In this document: in pieces, positions 1-11,744 of the stretch | How the letters are laid out: the number at the start of each line of letters is the position of its first letter | How positions within the stretch are numbered: position 1 is the stretch's first letter | Source: Holothuria scabra | Taxonomy: Eukaryota > Echinodermata > Holothuroidea > Aspidochirotida > Holothuriidae | Reading direction: 5' to 3' | Length of the DNA stretch: 64,000 bases | Assembly: GCA_037179385.1 (NCBI GenBank) | Contig: CM074188.1 | Location: forward strand, 25,747,318 to 25,811,317 | The notes under the pieces: model-generated | Seen by the model: only the letters and a program-made list of their open reading frames with translations | Database searches by the model: none | What the model was told of the DNA's origin: nothing | Position numbers and translations under genes: made by a program

Positions 1-267
1 ACTCTTTTTAAATCAGACGAAGAGGACATGACTTGATATTATATTCATACGTCACTTTTTGCCAAAATAATAGATCTATATACAAAATAAGAAAACCATA
101 TTGATGATTTGATATAGGTTTGTGAAAGGAAAAGGGGGACAGGTTATACAGGAAAAAGGGTTTAGTAGCAGTTTAGTTCAGTCTTTCAAAAGATGGGCCG
201 ACGCAGACTTTTAGCCAGAGCTGTTTGTTGTCGTCTTTGTTCTGGGGTGATTCATATAGCGTACACG

Positions 268-388
268 CTAAAAAAAGCGTGTTTAGCAATTAAACATCTA
301 TTTTCCTTCACTTTGTGAATGTGTTCAAATTTTTTACGTGCTTAGGTATTTAAAACTAAATGTTTATCAAATTTGCGTGTTTCAAAGA
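268..388. repeat. TTTAG/AATTAAAC repeat, copy
   Basis: GCGTGTTTAGCAATTAAACA followed by CTATTTTCCTTCACTTTGTG matches the first half of the copy at 4085. Confidence 0.45.
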
Positions 389-1672
389 GAAATACGCCTT
401 TAGGACTGCGTGTCGTTCTTGTGACGCTGTTTGTGTATGCAGAACAGGTTTATCATTAGTACAACTGGTATTCCTCTAACCAAATTCCTGCTTAAAATTC
501 TACTGGTGAGATACCTGCGTAGCAGGCTGTAGCCTACGGCATATTCCTTGTTCAGCCATATCCCTTTGGGAAATGAGGAGATGAAAAACAGAGTCCAGTC
601 CCCGAGGAAGCCGGTGAGTCGCATGTTTCCAACTTGTGGTCAGCTGCGCAGTAATCTTCAGTCCAATAAGCTCTCTGAAGAACCAGGAAAAAATAGCCTG
701 AAATAATAAAATGTAACAAAGCTTTATAGATATAATTAATGGACATTGTACTCTACAGTAAGTGTGGAAATTCCCTACTCATTAACTGATTAATGTGGAC
801 AGATAAACAGATAAAATTAGGCTTATTGCAAGGCTAAACAACCCTTCTTTAAGTAGGGTTAAATAAGAGCACAGTCTATAAAAATACACTGTATAAATCC
901 TTCGTTTAACTTCTCACTTTTCATACCAACAGTCAATCAAAATAACAGTTTCATCTAATGTCCGAAACTGGAGGTATAACTTAAACTATTTTTTATTCCT
1001 ACAAATAAAGTATTGTGTCACAATTAGATTGATGTTAACGTTTCTGCTGTCTTCCGAGACGAAAATGACTGACTCTACGTTCTCAGTATAGTAATTATAG
1101 TAAATAATCAGTATAGTAAGTATAGTATAGTAATTTTCAAATAAATTTCTTTCTTTCCTACTGACAACTGTTTTTTTCAACATCAAAATATCATCTTGCC
1201 TATCACAATTATTGCTGTTGTTATTCAAGAGAATTTAGTTGTTTCCTTCAAAGATAGGACTGAAGTAAAATATATAAAATTCCATCAGTGCTAAGAAAGT
1301 CACTTTTACTCAAACCATAAATTACTTCAATATATGTGAAATGAAGTATGAAGATTTCAGAAAGCCCTTTCGAGTGAATTTAGAAAGATCTTCGAGGTCA
1401 ACTTGTGATACCTATAATGTTTAAAAGCTTTTAAAACAACCTATATATCACTTTACGTATAAGAAGTTAATTTATCAAAAAAGTTCAATATTGACCTAGA
1501 AGAAAGCTCTTTCGTGTTCAGGCAACCAAGAATTTCCATGGCTCAGAAACAAAATAAACAAGGAGTTGTAACCTGTATTAAATATATCAGTGCATAATAT
1601 GGCCTTCCAGTACTATATATGTATATTTAAAGATATTAACACTGTTGAATATATGATGTAAAGAGAGCACTA
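389..1672. other. No gene seen
   Basis: AT-rich sequence with short chance ORFs on the minus strand (74, 64 and 80 codons). A GTATAGTAA-rich patch at 1085-1135 is a degenerate simple repeat. Nothing else is recognisable. Confidence 0.6.
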
Positions 1673-1680
1673 AGTGTTGG

Positions 1681-1847
1681 CAGTGTTGTAATCGAGTCAC
1701 TAAATTAGTGACTCGAGTCACCAGTTTTCAAACTTTTAAGTGACTCGAGTCACTGCACTATTTCAATGGGGAAATTACTCCTGAATTCTATCGAGTCACT
1801 ACCTGTTTGAGAGGAAGTGACTCGAGTCGTGACTTGTTACAACACTG
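1681..1847. mobile_element. hAT-type MITE, 167 bp, with 8-bp target duplication
   Basis: Perfect 11-bp terminal inverted repeats, CAGTGTTGTAA at 1681-1691 and TTACAACACTG at 1837-1847, are flanked by the identical 8-mer AGTGTTGG at 1673-1680 and 1848-1855. An 8-bp target duplication with CAGTG-type ends is the signature of the hAT superfamily. The interior is built from GAGTCAC motifs, including palindromes GTGACTCGAGTCAC (1709-1722 and 1740-1753), resembling subterminal transposase-binding repeats. It has no coding capacity. Confidence 0.88.
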
Positions 1848-2550
1848 AGTGTTGGAGAGGCTTTACTCACGGAACACTCTAAAAATGTTTAGAAAATGTG
1901 TGTAAGTAAATTAACACTGAAGTTTCTTCCCCCACTTTTACACGTGCTGTTATGCTAGAACTCACATCCGAAATTGCTAAACATACATATATAGAAAACA
2001 TAAGGTGCGTTATTCGTAAACATTTTGTATTTGATTTCTACGCGTGTTTAAGTGGTAAATGCGTTTTCTAAATGGGGGCAAAAAATGTTAAATGCCCGAA
2101 CAATTGTTTATATATATATATATTTTTAATTTTTAAACTTACGGTTTCCCCATAAATTAAATTTGATACGTAAGGAGAAAATATTTAGAAATTTTCAGCT
2201 TGGATACATTTTTGTAACGTTATTAGCTTGAGAGTGTAAGCTGATAACTTCACCCTAGGTGTGAGGTCTGGGTATTTGCTAGGAGACCCTTCGTTCAGCT
2301 GTACAATTGCAGTGCAATAGACGAATCATAACATTCAACTTCAATGATTTAACTGGATTACTATTTTTCACGCGCGTAGTGTTACTTGTCCAATACACCT
2401 GGCCCCAGAGGATAACACGTTTTAAGGCTCTATTGCAGTGTTACATTGAAAAAGAGATGGGGCCTCCTTTTGCCGCCATTTCTACATAAGTTTGCTGACC
2501 TAAAACAGATTGAGAGAGACCTTACCTTCCATGAATCTTAGTAGATGTTG

Positions 2551-2640
2551 CCAGTAGCGTAGCCAGGATTGTGTCATGGCTTTTTTATTTTTGGGAGGGG
2601 TGGGGGTTGGGGGTTGTCATGGGTGGTTGGGGCACGACAT
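2551..2640. mobile_element. Fragment of a hAT-like element end
   Basis: CAGTAGCGTAGCCAGGATTG followed by a T-rich then G-rich run looks like a diverged copy of the CAGTGGCGTAGCC terminus seen complete at 43370. The opposite end was not found, so I call only a fragment. Confidence 0.4.
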
Positions 2641-3625
2641 GAGCTAAAAGCCTAAGTATACCGAGAAAAAAACCCGCTATCATGTCGGAAAAAATACCCT
2701 TAGAACAATCTCGTCAGGAACTGTTCTCAGTACTAATTATATGCCCATTTAAGCATTTGAAAATGACCATGAAGGTTGAAATTTGATAGCACTTAATCTC
2801 AGAATAAGCTGAAAGGGGATGTAGCCCTTCAGTGTACTTTAAGTAATTTGATTCCCTTTTTGCCAGTACTTATTTTGGAATTTGTTGTTAGTTGTTATTT
2901 GAACCCCAAAGTTGTTGGGCTCCTATTGTACCACAATGGCAATCAAATCTGCTGCTCATTGAAGCAGCTAATAGGAATAATGAACCAGTGGTCTGGTTCT
3001 ATAATTGGGAACCGCAGTAGCCATGACGGATCTCCTTAAAGGCTAATATCCTGTAATGTTTATAAGTGTTTTTTCGCATTGCAAGTTTGGGTCATGGGAG
3101 TGGGGTTTTAACCTCTCAAAATCACCCCGTGGCTACTCCACTGGATGTTGCTACCGCTTCTTGTCCGGTGGTGGTCATCGTGCTTGTTTGTACTATAATC
3201 TCATTAAACTTCGTATATTCATCATTACAAAGGTCAGATCTAATGTATGTTAAGGTCCTGTTGCATTTAGTTGTACTCAGGGCCGTGCTAGAGTATTTTG
3301 ATAGGATAGTGGGTAAAGAATGAGTATAGTGTTCCTTTTCTTCCCTTTCCCTACGTCCCTTTCTCACTTTTTACATTTCTTGAGAATATAAGGGTGATTA
3401 CCTGACTCTGTCCCTGACTCCGCCCCTGCGGTTGCACAATGTTTTCCCAGGAAATTTACCAAAATACGATGTTGACCATGAAGTCAAATACACGTACATA
3501 ATATTTTGCCTAACATGTACTTCAAAATTACTCGACTTGCACCTACAGAAACATAATACAAGTTAAAGTCTTTTTCTACAATGCAAACAATAGAAAAATA
3601 AACTATGATTATAATTGTATGTAAT

Positions 3626-3874
3626 TTGTTAGTTAGATAGAGTTTTACGGCCCAGTTTCCAACCTATTGGTTCAAGTCGAGCCGGCCACGGCTTTTTTCC
3701 AGTTGTGGCTCACTGGCTTGTTTCCCCTACTCCATTGCTTATGCGGGGCATCACGCACAATGGCAGTAGGTTCCCTTTTTAGAGTCTTTGGTATGACTCG
3801 ACCTGGGAAGCGAACCCGGGCCTTCCGCGTGAGAGGGGGATGCTTTTACCGTTAGACCAAACACGCGGTCCGTG
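3626..3874 (-). mobile_element. tRNA-derived SINE, copy 1, full length with 11-bp target duplication
   Basis: On the minus strand the element starts with a tRNA-like head holding an A box (TGGTCTAACGG) and a B box (GGTTCGCTTCC). A conserved central body containing the inverse of CACTGGCTTGTTTCCC follows, then a short (CTAA)-type 3' tail. TTGTATGTAAT flanks it on both sides (3615-3625 and 3875-3885), a clean target-site duplication. The head most resembles tRNA-Glu or tRNA-Gly. It is the reference copy for the other seven. Confidence 0.88.
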
Positions 3875-4084
3875 TTGTATGTAATGCACGCTAAAAACAA
3901 TCCAAAGTGCTAGCATGTCCACACCATCGATTAAATCTAAAACATTGTTGGACAACTTTTACTAACGGTCATTGAATTATCATTTTGTTACAATACTTTG
4001 TTTCGGTCAATTTTATTAGACATGGTGACGGGCAAAAGGTTAAGAGTAATTTTTACATTCCAAACACAATTTTCATAAAGAAAA

Positions 4085-4300
4085 CACTAAAATACGTGTT
4101 TAGCAATTAAACACTTATTTTGCTTCCACTTTGAGAAATACGTTTAAATTCTTAACGTATGAAGCCAACTAACTATGTTTAAAAGTCAGATGTTTAGGAA
4201 TTAAACACGTGTGTTTAACTTCTAAAAGGTGTATACAAACTGAATGGAAAAAACATGTTTAGAAAAACGTGTTGTTCCTAAACGGCTTTATTTAGAGTGA
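4085..4300. repeat. AT-rich TTTAG/AATTAAAC repeat with CACT...AAA ends
   Basis: ACGTGTTTAGCAATTAAACA, then CTTATTTTGCTTCCACTTTG, and a second TTTAGGAATTAAACACGTG, make this the clearest copy of a family also seen at 268, 4925, 11745 and 24484. CACTAAAAT on the left and TTTAGAGTGA on the right suggest short inverted ends related to the CACTCTAAA MITEs. Confidence 0.5.
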
Positions 4301-4924
4301 ATGTGTGTTCTTGACTCCACAAATAAGAACACATGTGATACCAAAGAAAGAAAAATATTGGATTCATCTACCCGAATAATGTTAAATTAATTTTCAAAGT
4401 TAACATTTCTTAACACCTTTGAGCATTAAAAAAAATTGTCAACAGTTTCACAAGTATGTTTACTTAAAAGAACTTCGTGAAAGTGACAGTTTGGGTAATT
4501 TTTTTAGCTCCATCTTGCTGATATTTTCATTTCTCGACAGTTCAAACTGTATAAAAACAAATTAAATCATATAAAATACTAACGTACTTGAAAAATGCAT
4601 AACTTTGAGTAGCTTATGTGGGGTATTTCAACACCTAATGCGTTCTTTAAAATCTCATCGGAGCGCACTGACCCGGATTTCAGTTAAAATTTTTAAACCA
4701 CATACATCAAACTGTGAACCATTCTTGGTCACTTTAACCCAAATCTGATCAAAAGAGTCGATCCTCTTTTTATTCGGTATGAGGATCACCTTCTATCTGA
4801 AAAGGAGTATTATATGCCATCCTTCAAAAAGACCTAAGTTATGCGTTTCATCAACACCGTACAGCCTTAAATTTAATAATCCTAAAAGTATTGCAAATAT
4901 ATATCTAGTTCTCTTAAAAATATT

Positions 4925-5165
4925 GTCAATTAAACACTTATTTTGCTCAAAATTTGCGAATTTGTAACCACAACTAAATTCGAAACATGTTCAGCTATTA
5001 CCACTAAATTTGTGGCAATTATGCATGTTTGAAAGCGGGATGTTCAGGGATTTAAAACGTGTGCTTAGTGTTTAAAAGTGTTTACAAAATGGAGGCCGGC
5101 TTAAAGTGTTTAAACGAAGGTTTAATCCTTAAAAATCGTTTTTAAGAGTTTAATTTTAAACATCC
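4925..5165. repeat. TTTAG/AATTAAAC repeat, diverged copy
   Basis: AATTAAACACTTATTTTGCT matches the 4085 copy, then GTGTTTAAAA and TTTAAA-rich sequence follow. Ends are not definable. Confidence 0.4.
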
Positions 5166-7746
5166 TGACTTCGCTTGAATTTTTCTGTTGCAATTTTCCA
5201 AACTTTCTGTATATATTCATTTAAGATGGCGTAAGTTTGCCTTCCATTTATAATTTGAATATCAGTATTTACGCAGTAACCGGCTACAATCAAAACACAA
5301 CACACAGTCAGCGAATCCTTAAAGAACCGTAACAACGCGACATTTGTGACAATTGCAAATTTGCAATCGATATAGTGTTTGCAATTGTTATGAATTCATT
5401 CATCCATTGTTCATACATTAGAGGCAAACCTCATTCAATTGAGTAAGAAATCGATCGGAACTCTAAACCAGGAGCGTATTCAGAATATTAAGCAATGGTT
5501 TTGTTAACGGCCTCGACTGTCAATTTTGATGCAAAACGAGCGTTTTTATTAAATTGTTGTTCAAATTGAAATCTGATGATTACTGAAACGGCTCTTACTC
5601 CAGCCTCCAAGCTAGTAACAATTCTTTCCTCCTTTACGATATTTTCTGAGGGTTTCGTGCTATTCACTTCTTGAAAAGATTCTCATAAGTTGATCAATCT
5701 GTTTAAATTCCTTCTGGCAGATTATATATTCCTTTTCGCTTTCACAAATTTGCGAATTCTGATTTAAACCGAAGGACACCTCTACCAAAACGTTAGCTAA
5801 AGGCAATAATTTGAGAAAAACCGTGTAACAAATATATAAGAACAAGATTGCTCGTGCCATTTGAAAATGGATTCAGTATTAAGGATGGGCTGCAAAAGAC
5901 ATTTCCTTTTAAACAAGGGTCAAAACTACTCTGAGACTTATGAACTCACGGCAGGCTAGACATGAATGGGTTGCATCGTGTGCCTTCTTCATGAAACAGG
6001 TTTAATGCAATTTGTCCCTTGGAGAACTTTCGTCAACAGTTTCCTGTTCTATCTCTTAAACTGGCCCAGAATAACCTGCAATAATATTACCACACCTCTC
6101 CATCCATCTGTGATAATCTAAAATGACATTGCTCCCCATTCCCTCATCTACGAAGTAAGACTAGTCCGCCCAAGAACGGTTTTCTTTCATTCAGAGTGAA
6201 AGTGTGTAAAAGTCGTTTTGACTTCACGATATAAAGTAAAATCAATGCAGTGAAAACTTGGCACGAAAGTTAACCTGTACATAACAATGACATAGCTACG
6301 GGAGGAGCGATTCCCCTGGAACTGGAAATTAAAAAAAAAACGACGACAATGTGACCTCTATGACACCTAGTCTTTAAGCAATACCAGTAAAAACAGTGGT
6401 GTTTTTCGAACTTTTCTTTCATAAAATTCCAAATTCTCTCCAATGCAAGATTCATACTTTCAAATATTTGTTTAAAGACCTACAAGTTCCTCCAGATAAA
6501 TTAATGTTCACTCTTCGAAATTCGGCAAATTAGGGGCTCTTACCTCTTCCCGAAAAGTCCAGTTATACCGCAGGATTACTCTTATGACTTTTTTGTCGGG
6601 TTTATTTAAAAAAAATTGCCACTACACCGGCTTTTGATTCCATTTGTCAAACAAAGACTGGCATACTTACACTGAGTACCCGCTGGACAAATTTGATTCA
6701 AAAGTGGGTCAGGAGGGAATTGACTCAAATATTTGGGTCAGGTAATGACCTAAATGAGACAGCAATTGACCCCAAAATTTTGGTTTTATTGCCTCTCGAC
6801 CCTAGTGTTTTTATTGCGTAACTTGGATATTTGCTCTAAAAATATGAAATAACATGTAGACAAACTTAACTGTTTTCATTCGGCATTACTTGTTTAGATA
6901 TCCTGTTTAAGACTAAGTGTCCTATATACACTTTCATCCGCCTTGTCACAGCAAGATGGGATTAAGTTACTATCTAAGTTGCTTACTCTCAGATGTCATG
7001 CTTGCCAGCCTCCACGAATTGCCTTCCCCTGACGGTTTGGCTCCCGTTTACCCTCAGGGGATGACGTTTCAATAAAAATGCTGTGAGGGGTTAATCACTT
7101 ATATGTAACAATATGGAACTGTGGTGTCGGATGTAGGTTACATCACATGACACAAGTCTTTGCAAGTCTGAGTGCTGTCGATAGGTAGGAGCAAAATCGT
7201 CGTACAAAGATGAACCATGTATTTCTCTACAGGGGTTCAATCATTACTAGATTGAAATACGTGTTGGAATTTAAACCTAATCTAGATGTTCTTAGAGGGA
7301 GCTTAAGGCAACAAACTTCAATCTTTTACGAAGTGTTGCATATGAGGGAGCGAAACAGTTGTACTGATAAATACAGGCGATACCCAACCGAAGGGAATAA
7401 CAACTGCCAGAATTTATTCCTTCTTGAGTAAAATGTTAATCCTCTATTTATAGAGTTAAGATAGGTGTGGTTTCACCAGTATTTCGGCTCTTTTGATTTC
7501 AAGTTCTGAATAATTGAAGTTAGCCAACTCTTTTTTCCCTGTGGTTGTTACAATTATGTCAACATGCTTCTCTGCATGAAAACATTAAAGGGACTTATTG
7601 AGTTTGTTCACAGAATTCATGATTATTTGTCACGTAAACCGGTTTAGATGTATTATCATCTTGATGGCAAATGTTGAAACTAAGAGATTCACACCTGGTA
7701 CACCACTGAAAATGATATCACCATAAAGATCAAAGGTAGTCATCCC
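5166..7746. other. No gene seen
   Basis: Unique-looking AT-rich sequence. Minor items: a 7-bp-stem inverted repeat CCCCTGA/TCAGGGG at 7026-7060, and TTTGGGTCA/TGACCCAAA-like alternation at 6700-6800 that may be an eroded MITE. All ORFs are 60-73 codons without motifs. Confidence 0.55.
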
Positions 7747-7955
7747 AAACTTATTTTGAAGCAACAGTTTAATATCACCATTTTTTCTTATTCATCTCTT
7801 AAGTATCTTTTATAATATTCTAAAACTTCGGTATTGCATTTTAAGGGTAAATCAAACAGTTAATCCTAATTAATTTCACAAGTGAGAAGAAAAATGCCGT
7901 CAGGTGATTTTCAATAGCCAATCATTAAAACAGGACAGTTTACTCTACTAATTCA
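7747..7955 (+). repeat. Dispersed repeat family D, copy 1
   Basis: It shares ACTTATTTTGAAGCAACAG, the TTGCATTTTAAGGGTAAATC block and GTGATTTTCAATAGCCAATC plus ACAGGACAGTTTACT with the copies at 8580 and 28970. No tRNA-like head is visible here. Confidence 0.55.
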
Positions 7956-8028
7956 AGGTTAGGTGACTTCATTACGAATTTGTCACCAGGCACAATCTAC
8001 CATTGCATGCATAACAATGATAAAAGCG

Positions 8029-8234
8029 ACCTCGAGTCGAACCGGCCACCGCCCTTTTTACCAGTTGTGGCACACTGGCTTGTTTTTCCCAGCCCTATTG
8101 CTTATGCGGAACATCACGCACAACGGCAGTAGGTTCCAATTTTAGATTTTTTGGTATGACTCGACCTGGGAACAGAACCCGGGCATTCTTCCTGAGAGGA
8201 GGATGCTCTTACCGTTTGACCAAACACGGAGCAC
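8029..8234 (-). mobile_element. tRNA-derived SINE, copy 2 (3'-truncated)
   Basis: It has the same body and tRNA-like head as the copy at 3626. The A-box region is recognisable near 8215-8225 and the B box near 8172-8182, both somewhat diverged. It lacks the 3' segment and TTAG-type tail. Confidence 0.8.
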
Positions 8235-8419
8235 AGTACACGTTCTCAATTTCTCAGTTATGCTAGGCAGTGCAGGCCAGAAGCGCGCCAATCAGGGTTC
8301 TGGATGGGTAAAAATTTTTACCAAGTGGCCAAATATGTAAATATTGTCTTAAGTAAAGACCAACTTTAAACTCCCTGTGGGAATAGAAATATTCCTAGGC
8401 GGACAAAATATTTAAAGGG

Positions 8420-8470
8420 CGACTTGCCCACCACCGCTCCCCCCCCCCCCCTTGGATACGGGCCTGAGAC
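8420..8470 (-). mobile_element. Isolated DNA-transposon terminus
   Basis: On the minus strand CAGGCCCGTATCCAAG is followed by a G-run and GGTGGTGGGCAAGTCG. It resembles the CAGGCGCGGATCC terminus near 60780. The other end may lie upstream near 8280 but is not recognisable. Confidence 0.4.
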
Positions 8471-8579
8471 AGTGTATTCTAGTAATGCGGCAAAATTAGA
8501 GATATTGTTAGGCAACGATTTCCTCCAAATTCGTCACAAAATAATCAATACAGGTGGCAATTCGAAATGTTACAGACGG

Positions 8580-8885
8580 AGTAGTGAAACATTAACTAGT
8601 TGATAGAACATCAGACTCTCACTCGGAAAGTCCTGGTTCGAATCAAAGGCCGAGTTAAACAAAGCACAAAAACAGTCCCACCGAAGCAACGGCTCCTTCT
8701 CACAGTATTCGTTATTTCCCTTTAAAGTACTTTTCATCATATCCTATGACTAAACTATTGCATATTCCAAGTAAATCTAGCAGTTACCTCTAGAAAATTT
8801 CATATTTGAGGGGAAAAACATTGTCACGTGACTCTCAACAGCCAATCGTGAAACAGGACAGTCTACTACACCTCTTAAAGTTGAT
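8580..8885 (+). mobile_element. SINE-like repeat with tRNA-like head (family D, copy 2)
   Basis: A tRNA-like start has TAGTTGATAGA in the A-box position and GGTTCGAATCA (B box, one mismatch) at 8634-8644. About 240 bp follow that share motifs with 7747..7952 and 28970..29190: a TTGCAT...GGTAAATC block, a TTTGAGGGGAAAAA block, and GTGACTCTCAACAGCCAATC followed by ACAGGACAGTCTACT. Three related copies, one with a pol III-type promoter, support a second SINE family. The head-to-body link rests on this copy alone. Confidence 0.5.
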
Positions 8886-9198
8886 TTTGCCCTTTAAATT
8901 AGAGCCTACTGCGGCTGTGCGTGTTGTTCGGCATAAGCAACTTAGTAGGGATAACATCAGTGTCACAAAACTAGAAAAAGGGCCGTGGGCGTCTCTAGAT
9001 TACACCAGATCCGATATAAATTGCCACCTAAAACCCTATCTAATCCTTCCCTTCATCTAACCACTCAATGTACCCTTTTAACATACTCCTGGTCTAATGC
9101 TACGCCAGTAAGAGCGTTAATGTCAGTTTTTTATTTCATCGATCAGATTATCTGCTTCTTTGTACTTTTAGCTTGTGGATCTTGATGGAAACTTATAA

Positions 9199-9358
9199 AC
9201 ACTCTAAATCAGAAGAGTGAACTAAGCCACTTTGTAATAGAGTGAAAAAGGGAATTCACTCCATCAGAGTATTAGTTCACTCCAAGAATAGTGAAAGTCA
9301 ACCCCAAAAGAGTTAAAATCAATCAAAGAAGGGTTAACATTCAACCTTTAAAGAGTGT
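9199..9358. mobile_element. ACACTCT-ended MITE, 160 bp
   Basis: ACACTCTAAA at 9199 and inverted ACACTCTTTA ending at 9358 form short termini. The interior is made of GAGTGAA/TTCACTC units and contains ATTCACTCCATCAGAGTA and TTCACTCCAAGAATAGTGAA, which recur inverted at about 22970-23020. This supports a shared family. Confidence 0.6.
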
Positions 9359-9661
9359 CTGTAATTGTCAGTTACTTTTCACTAGAACTAAATTTTGACA
9401 ACCTTGGAAGCATATGTACCTTAAATCAGAATGTGCAGACGTAGGTATAATATTGTGTGTACATTAATTGCATTCCTTGGGCCCACTGTGTGTTTTTCTT
9501 GCGTCTTTCTTAAACAGGCCTCTCTGGAAGGTCGCTGAATATGAGATCTTATTACTGTCAGGAAGATACTTAAAGTATTTCTAACTAGGATCTGTTGTTA
9601 AATGAGCTGTCAAAATGACGTGGACTCTAAGGCGTTAACTATTTTATATTCTTTAATCTTT

Positions 9662-11152
9662 AAAGAGCCCATGAAATGACTTAGTAACAAGGATTTGGGG
9701 TCATCTCTGACACTATCTATCAACAAAAATGGCATTTATTTTAAAAATTCCCACCCCACAAAAGAGAAATGCTCAAGTGAAATGGTATCCCTTCCAGCAC
9801 AACAGCTGAAAAATGTAACCAAGAATGACATCATCACAGGAACCCATCTTCACAGTGTGTGTACTACAGTGCACTTGCAGTATACCCTGCTCTGTTGATG
9901 TTACACAATCTTACATGTATAGATGGCCTAAAATGATTGATATAATCAACAAATTATCATTAAAAAACTTAAACCTATGTTTGCTTCTCATAACCAGTGA
10001 AAAGGGGGGGTTTTAACACCTAGGAATACCCCTGTGTATAACAGATGGAGTTTTGTGACTTCTCAATATTCCTTGAGCCAACTAGCAGGGAAAATTGTTT
10101 GGTATATAATACATGGTACAAGTGTTTGGAAGTTCCGTGGTAAGAGGTTATACACACAGAAAAATACCCCAGGCTCCTGGGGGATGAAACTGCATCCATT
10201 TGTCTTCCAGTGTTATGTAACTATTATTTTTATTGGGGAGGAAGCAGTGATTCTCTCATTACACAGGCCCACATGCAATACTGTATACCATTCTGCACAG
10301 TGGCTTAAATACTACCAACAGGTTATGTTTTGTTTTGGATGCATGTGCTAATGCTGCAATTTGACTTGGTTCAAAGAAAAGGAACAGTAAATATAGTGGG
10401 AAAGGAGACTAGCTGATATTTTGGTTATTTAAGGAAGTATTCCATATTTTAATCAAAGGTTGGCATGAAGTTACTATTTCAACTTCATGCATTTTGAAGT
10501 CTATGCTAGTACAAGATCCATTGGTTGATTTCTACATTAATGTTTGTGACAAATTTTACTTGGACGGTGTGTCTTTCAAAGGAATCCGGGTGAGATATCA
10601 GTCTTCTTATTCAACAATCTGAATGAATGTGAGTTGAAATATTTTCTTTTTCTGGTTGAAAGAATTTGCTGTCTAGTAATAGATCGACTAGATTGCTGGA
10701 ACCAAAAATTCAAACTGATAGGCCTAACATGATGAATGGGACAGCTTTAGTGAATAATGATAAAATTCCTCTTTTGAGGAATTGGGAGTGAAAATTTCAA
10801 ACTTTGATTGATATATTTTTGGCTTTATACTGGGACATTCTTAAGATATAATTCAGAATTTATTTGACCAGTACCGGTCTCATGCTACGCAATCGGTGAG
10901 CAAAATGTTACTTAAACATAGCATTATAATACACACACTGTGAAGTTGGGTTCCTGTGATGATGTCATTTTTGGTTCAATGCACTTTTACATCTTTTACA
11001 TTTTTCAGCTGTTGTGCTGAAAGGGGTACCATTTCACTTGAGCATTTCTCTTTTGTGGGGCAGAATTTTTCAAAATAAATGCTTTTTTGGTGATAGATAG
11101 TGTCAGAGAATGACTCCAAATCGTTGTCATTGAGTCATTTCATGGGCTCTTT
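9662..11152. mobile_element. 1.49-kb inverted-repeat DNA transposon (non-autonomous)
   Basis: The outer 19 bp (AAAGAGCCCATGAAATGAC at 9662-9680) recur perfectly inverted at 11134-11152. Similarity between the two arms continues for roughly 210-230 bp (to about 9871 and from about 10920), including the blocks ACACTATCTATCA, AAATGCTCAAGTGAAATGG, CAACAGCTGAAAAATGT and GACATCATCACAGGAACCCA. The central 1.05 kb holds a 105-codon ORF (10034-10351) that I do not recognise and that shows no transposase motif. TTAA (9660-9663) and TTGA (11151-11154) at the borders would fit a TTAA-targeting family such as Kolobok, but this assignment is speculative. Confidence 0.75.
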
Positions 11153-11246
11153 GAAGGAACAATCAAAGTTTGAGAGAGAGAATAAACCCTTTGTTCCATC
11201 CAATCCATATTCCATTTATTGTTGATAAGAAGACATAGGCATTTTA

Positions 11247-11584
11247 AGGCCTCTATACGAGAGCAACATTTGCAAAACTTCCCTAAATCGTTTCCAAAAC
11301 ATCCACTGGCAAAAAATCCAAAAACATGCTTGTTTTCGGTTTGTTGCACAGTGTAGACAGGGTATACAGCATGTTTTGAATTTTTTTTTTTTTGAAATGT
11401 TGGAAAAGAAATGTTCAGTCAATTCTTTTTCAAAACATTCTCAAAACATTTTCAAAATGTTTTTAAATTGTTTTTACTCTGTCTACACTTACTGTGCAAC
11501 AAACCGAAAACAAGCATGTTTTGGGTTTGTTGCAGGTGAAGTGTTTTGAGAATGTTTTACAAATGTTGCTCTTGTATACAGACC
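11247..11584. mobile_element. Foldback (long inverted-repeat) element, about 338 bp
   Basis: Both arms are about 115 bp long. The left arm contains GAGAGCAACATTTGCAAAAC and AAAACATGCTTGTTTTCGGT (11318-11337), then TTTGTTGCACAGTGTAGACA. The right arm is the reverse complement, ending GTTGCTCTTGTATACAGACC. The loop is a T-run and TTTTCAAAACATT-type repeats. It starts about 95 bp after the end of the 1.49-kb element. No coding capacity. The exact ends are uncertain because both lie in TATAC-containing sequence. Confidence 0.75.
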
Positions 11585-11744
11585 TTCACGGCTTTGGAAA
11601 TTCTTCTAACTTTTTTTTAAAAAACTAACAACATCTAATCACTTTTTTCCCTCAACGTTGAAAACATGTTTACATATGCTAGTAAACACGCGTAGTCTTA
11701 TTCCTAACCATTTCGTTTTGACAGTTTAATACAAGTTTAATTTT

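Noticed and set aside
3651..3871. Functional tRNA gene on the minus strand
   Set aside because: The A and B boxes are good, but the acceptor and anticodon stems do not pair well, the unit is fused to a repeated body and it is flanked by a target duplication: a SINE, not a tRNA gene.
7026..7060. CCCCTGA/TCAGGGG hairpin as a functional RNA
   Set aside because: A seven-base stem with a 21-nt loop in unremarkable sequence is too weak to separate from chance.
10034..10351. Transposase encoded inside the 1.49-kb inverted-repeat element
   Set aside because: The 105-codon frame has no zinc finger, DDE/D or other motif I can point to and is too short for a transposase.
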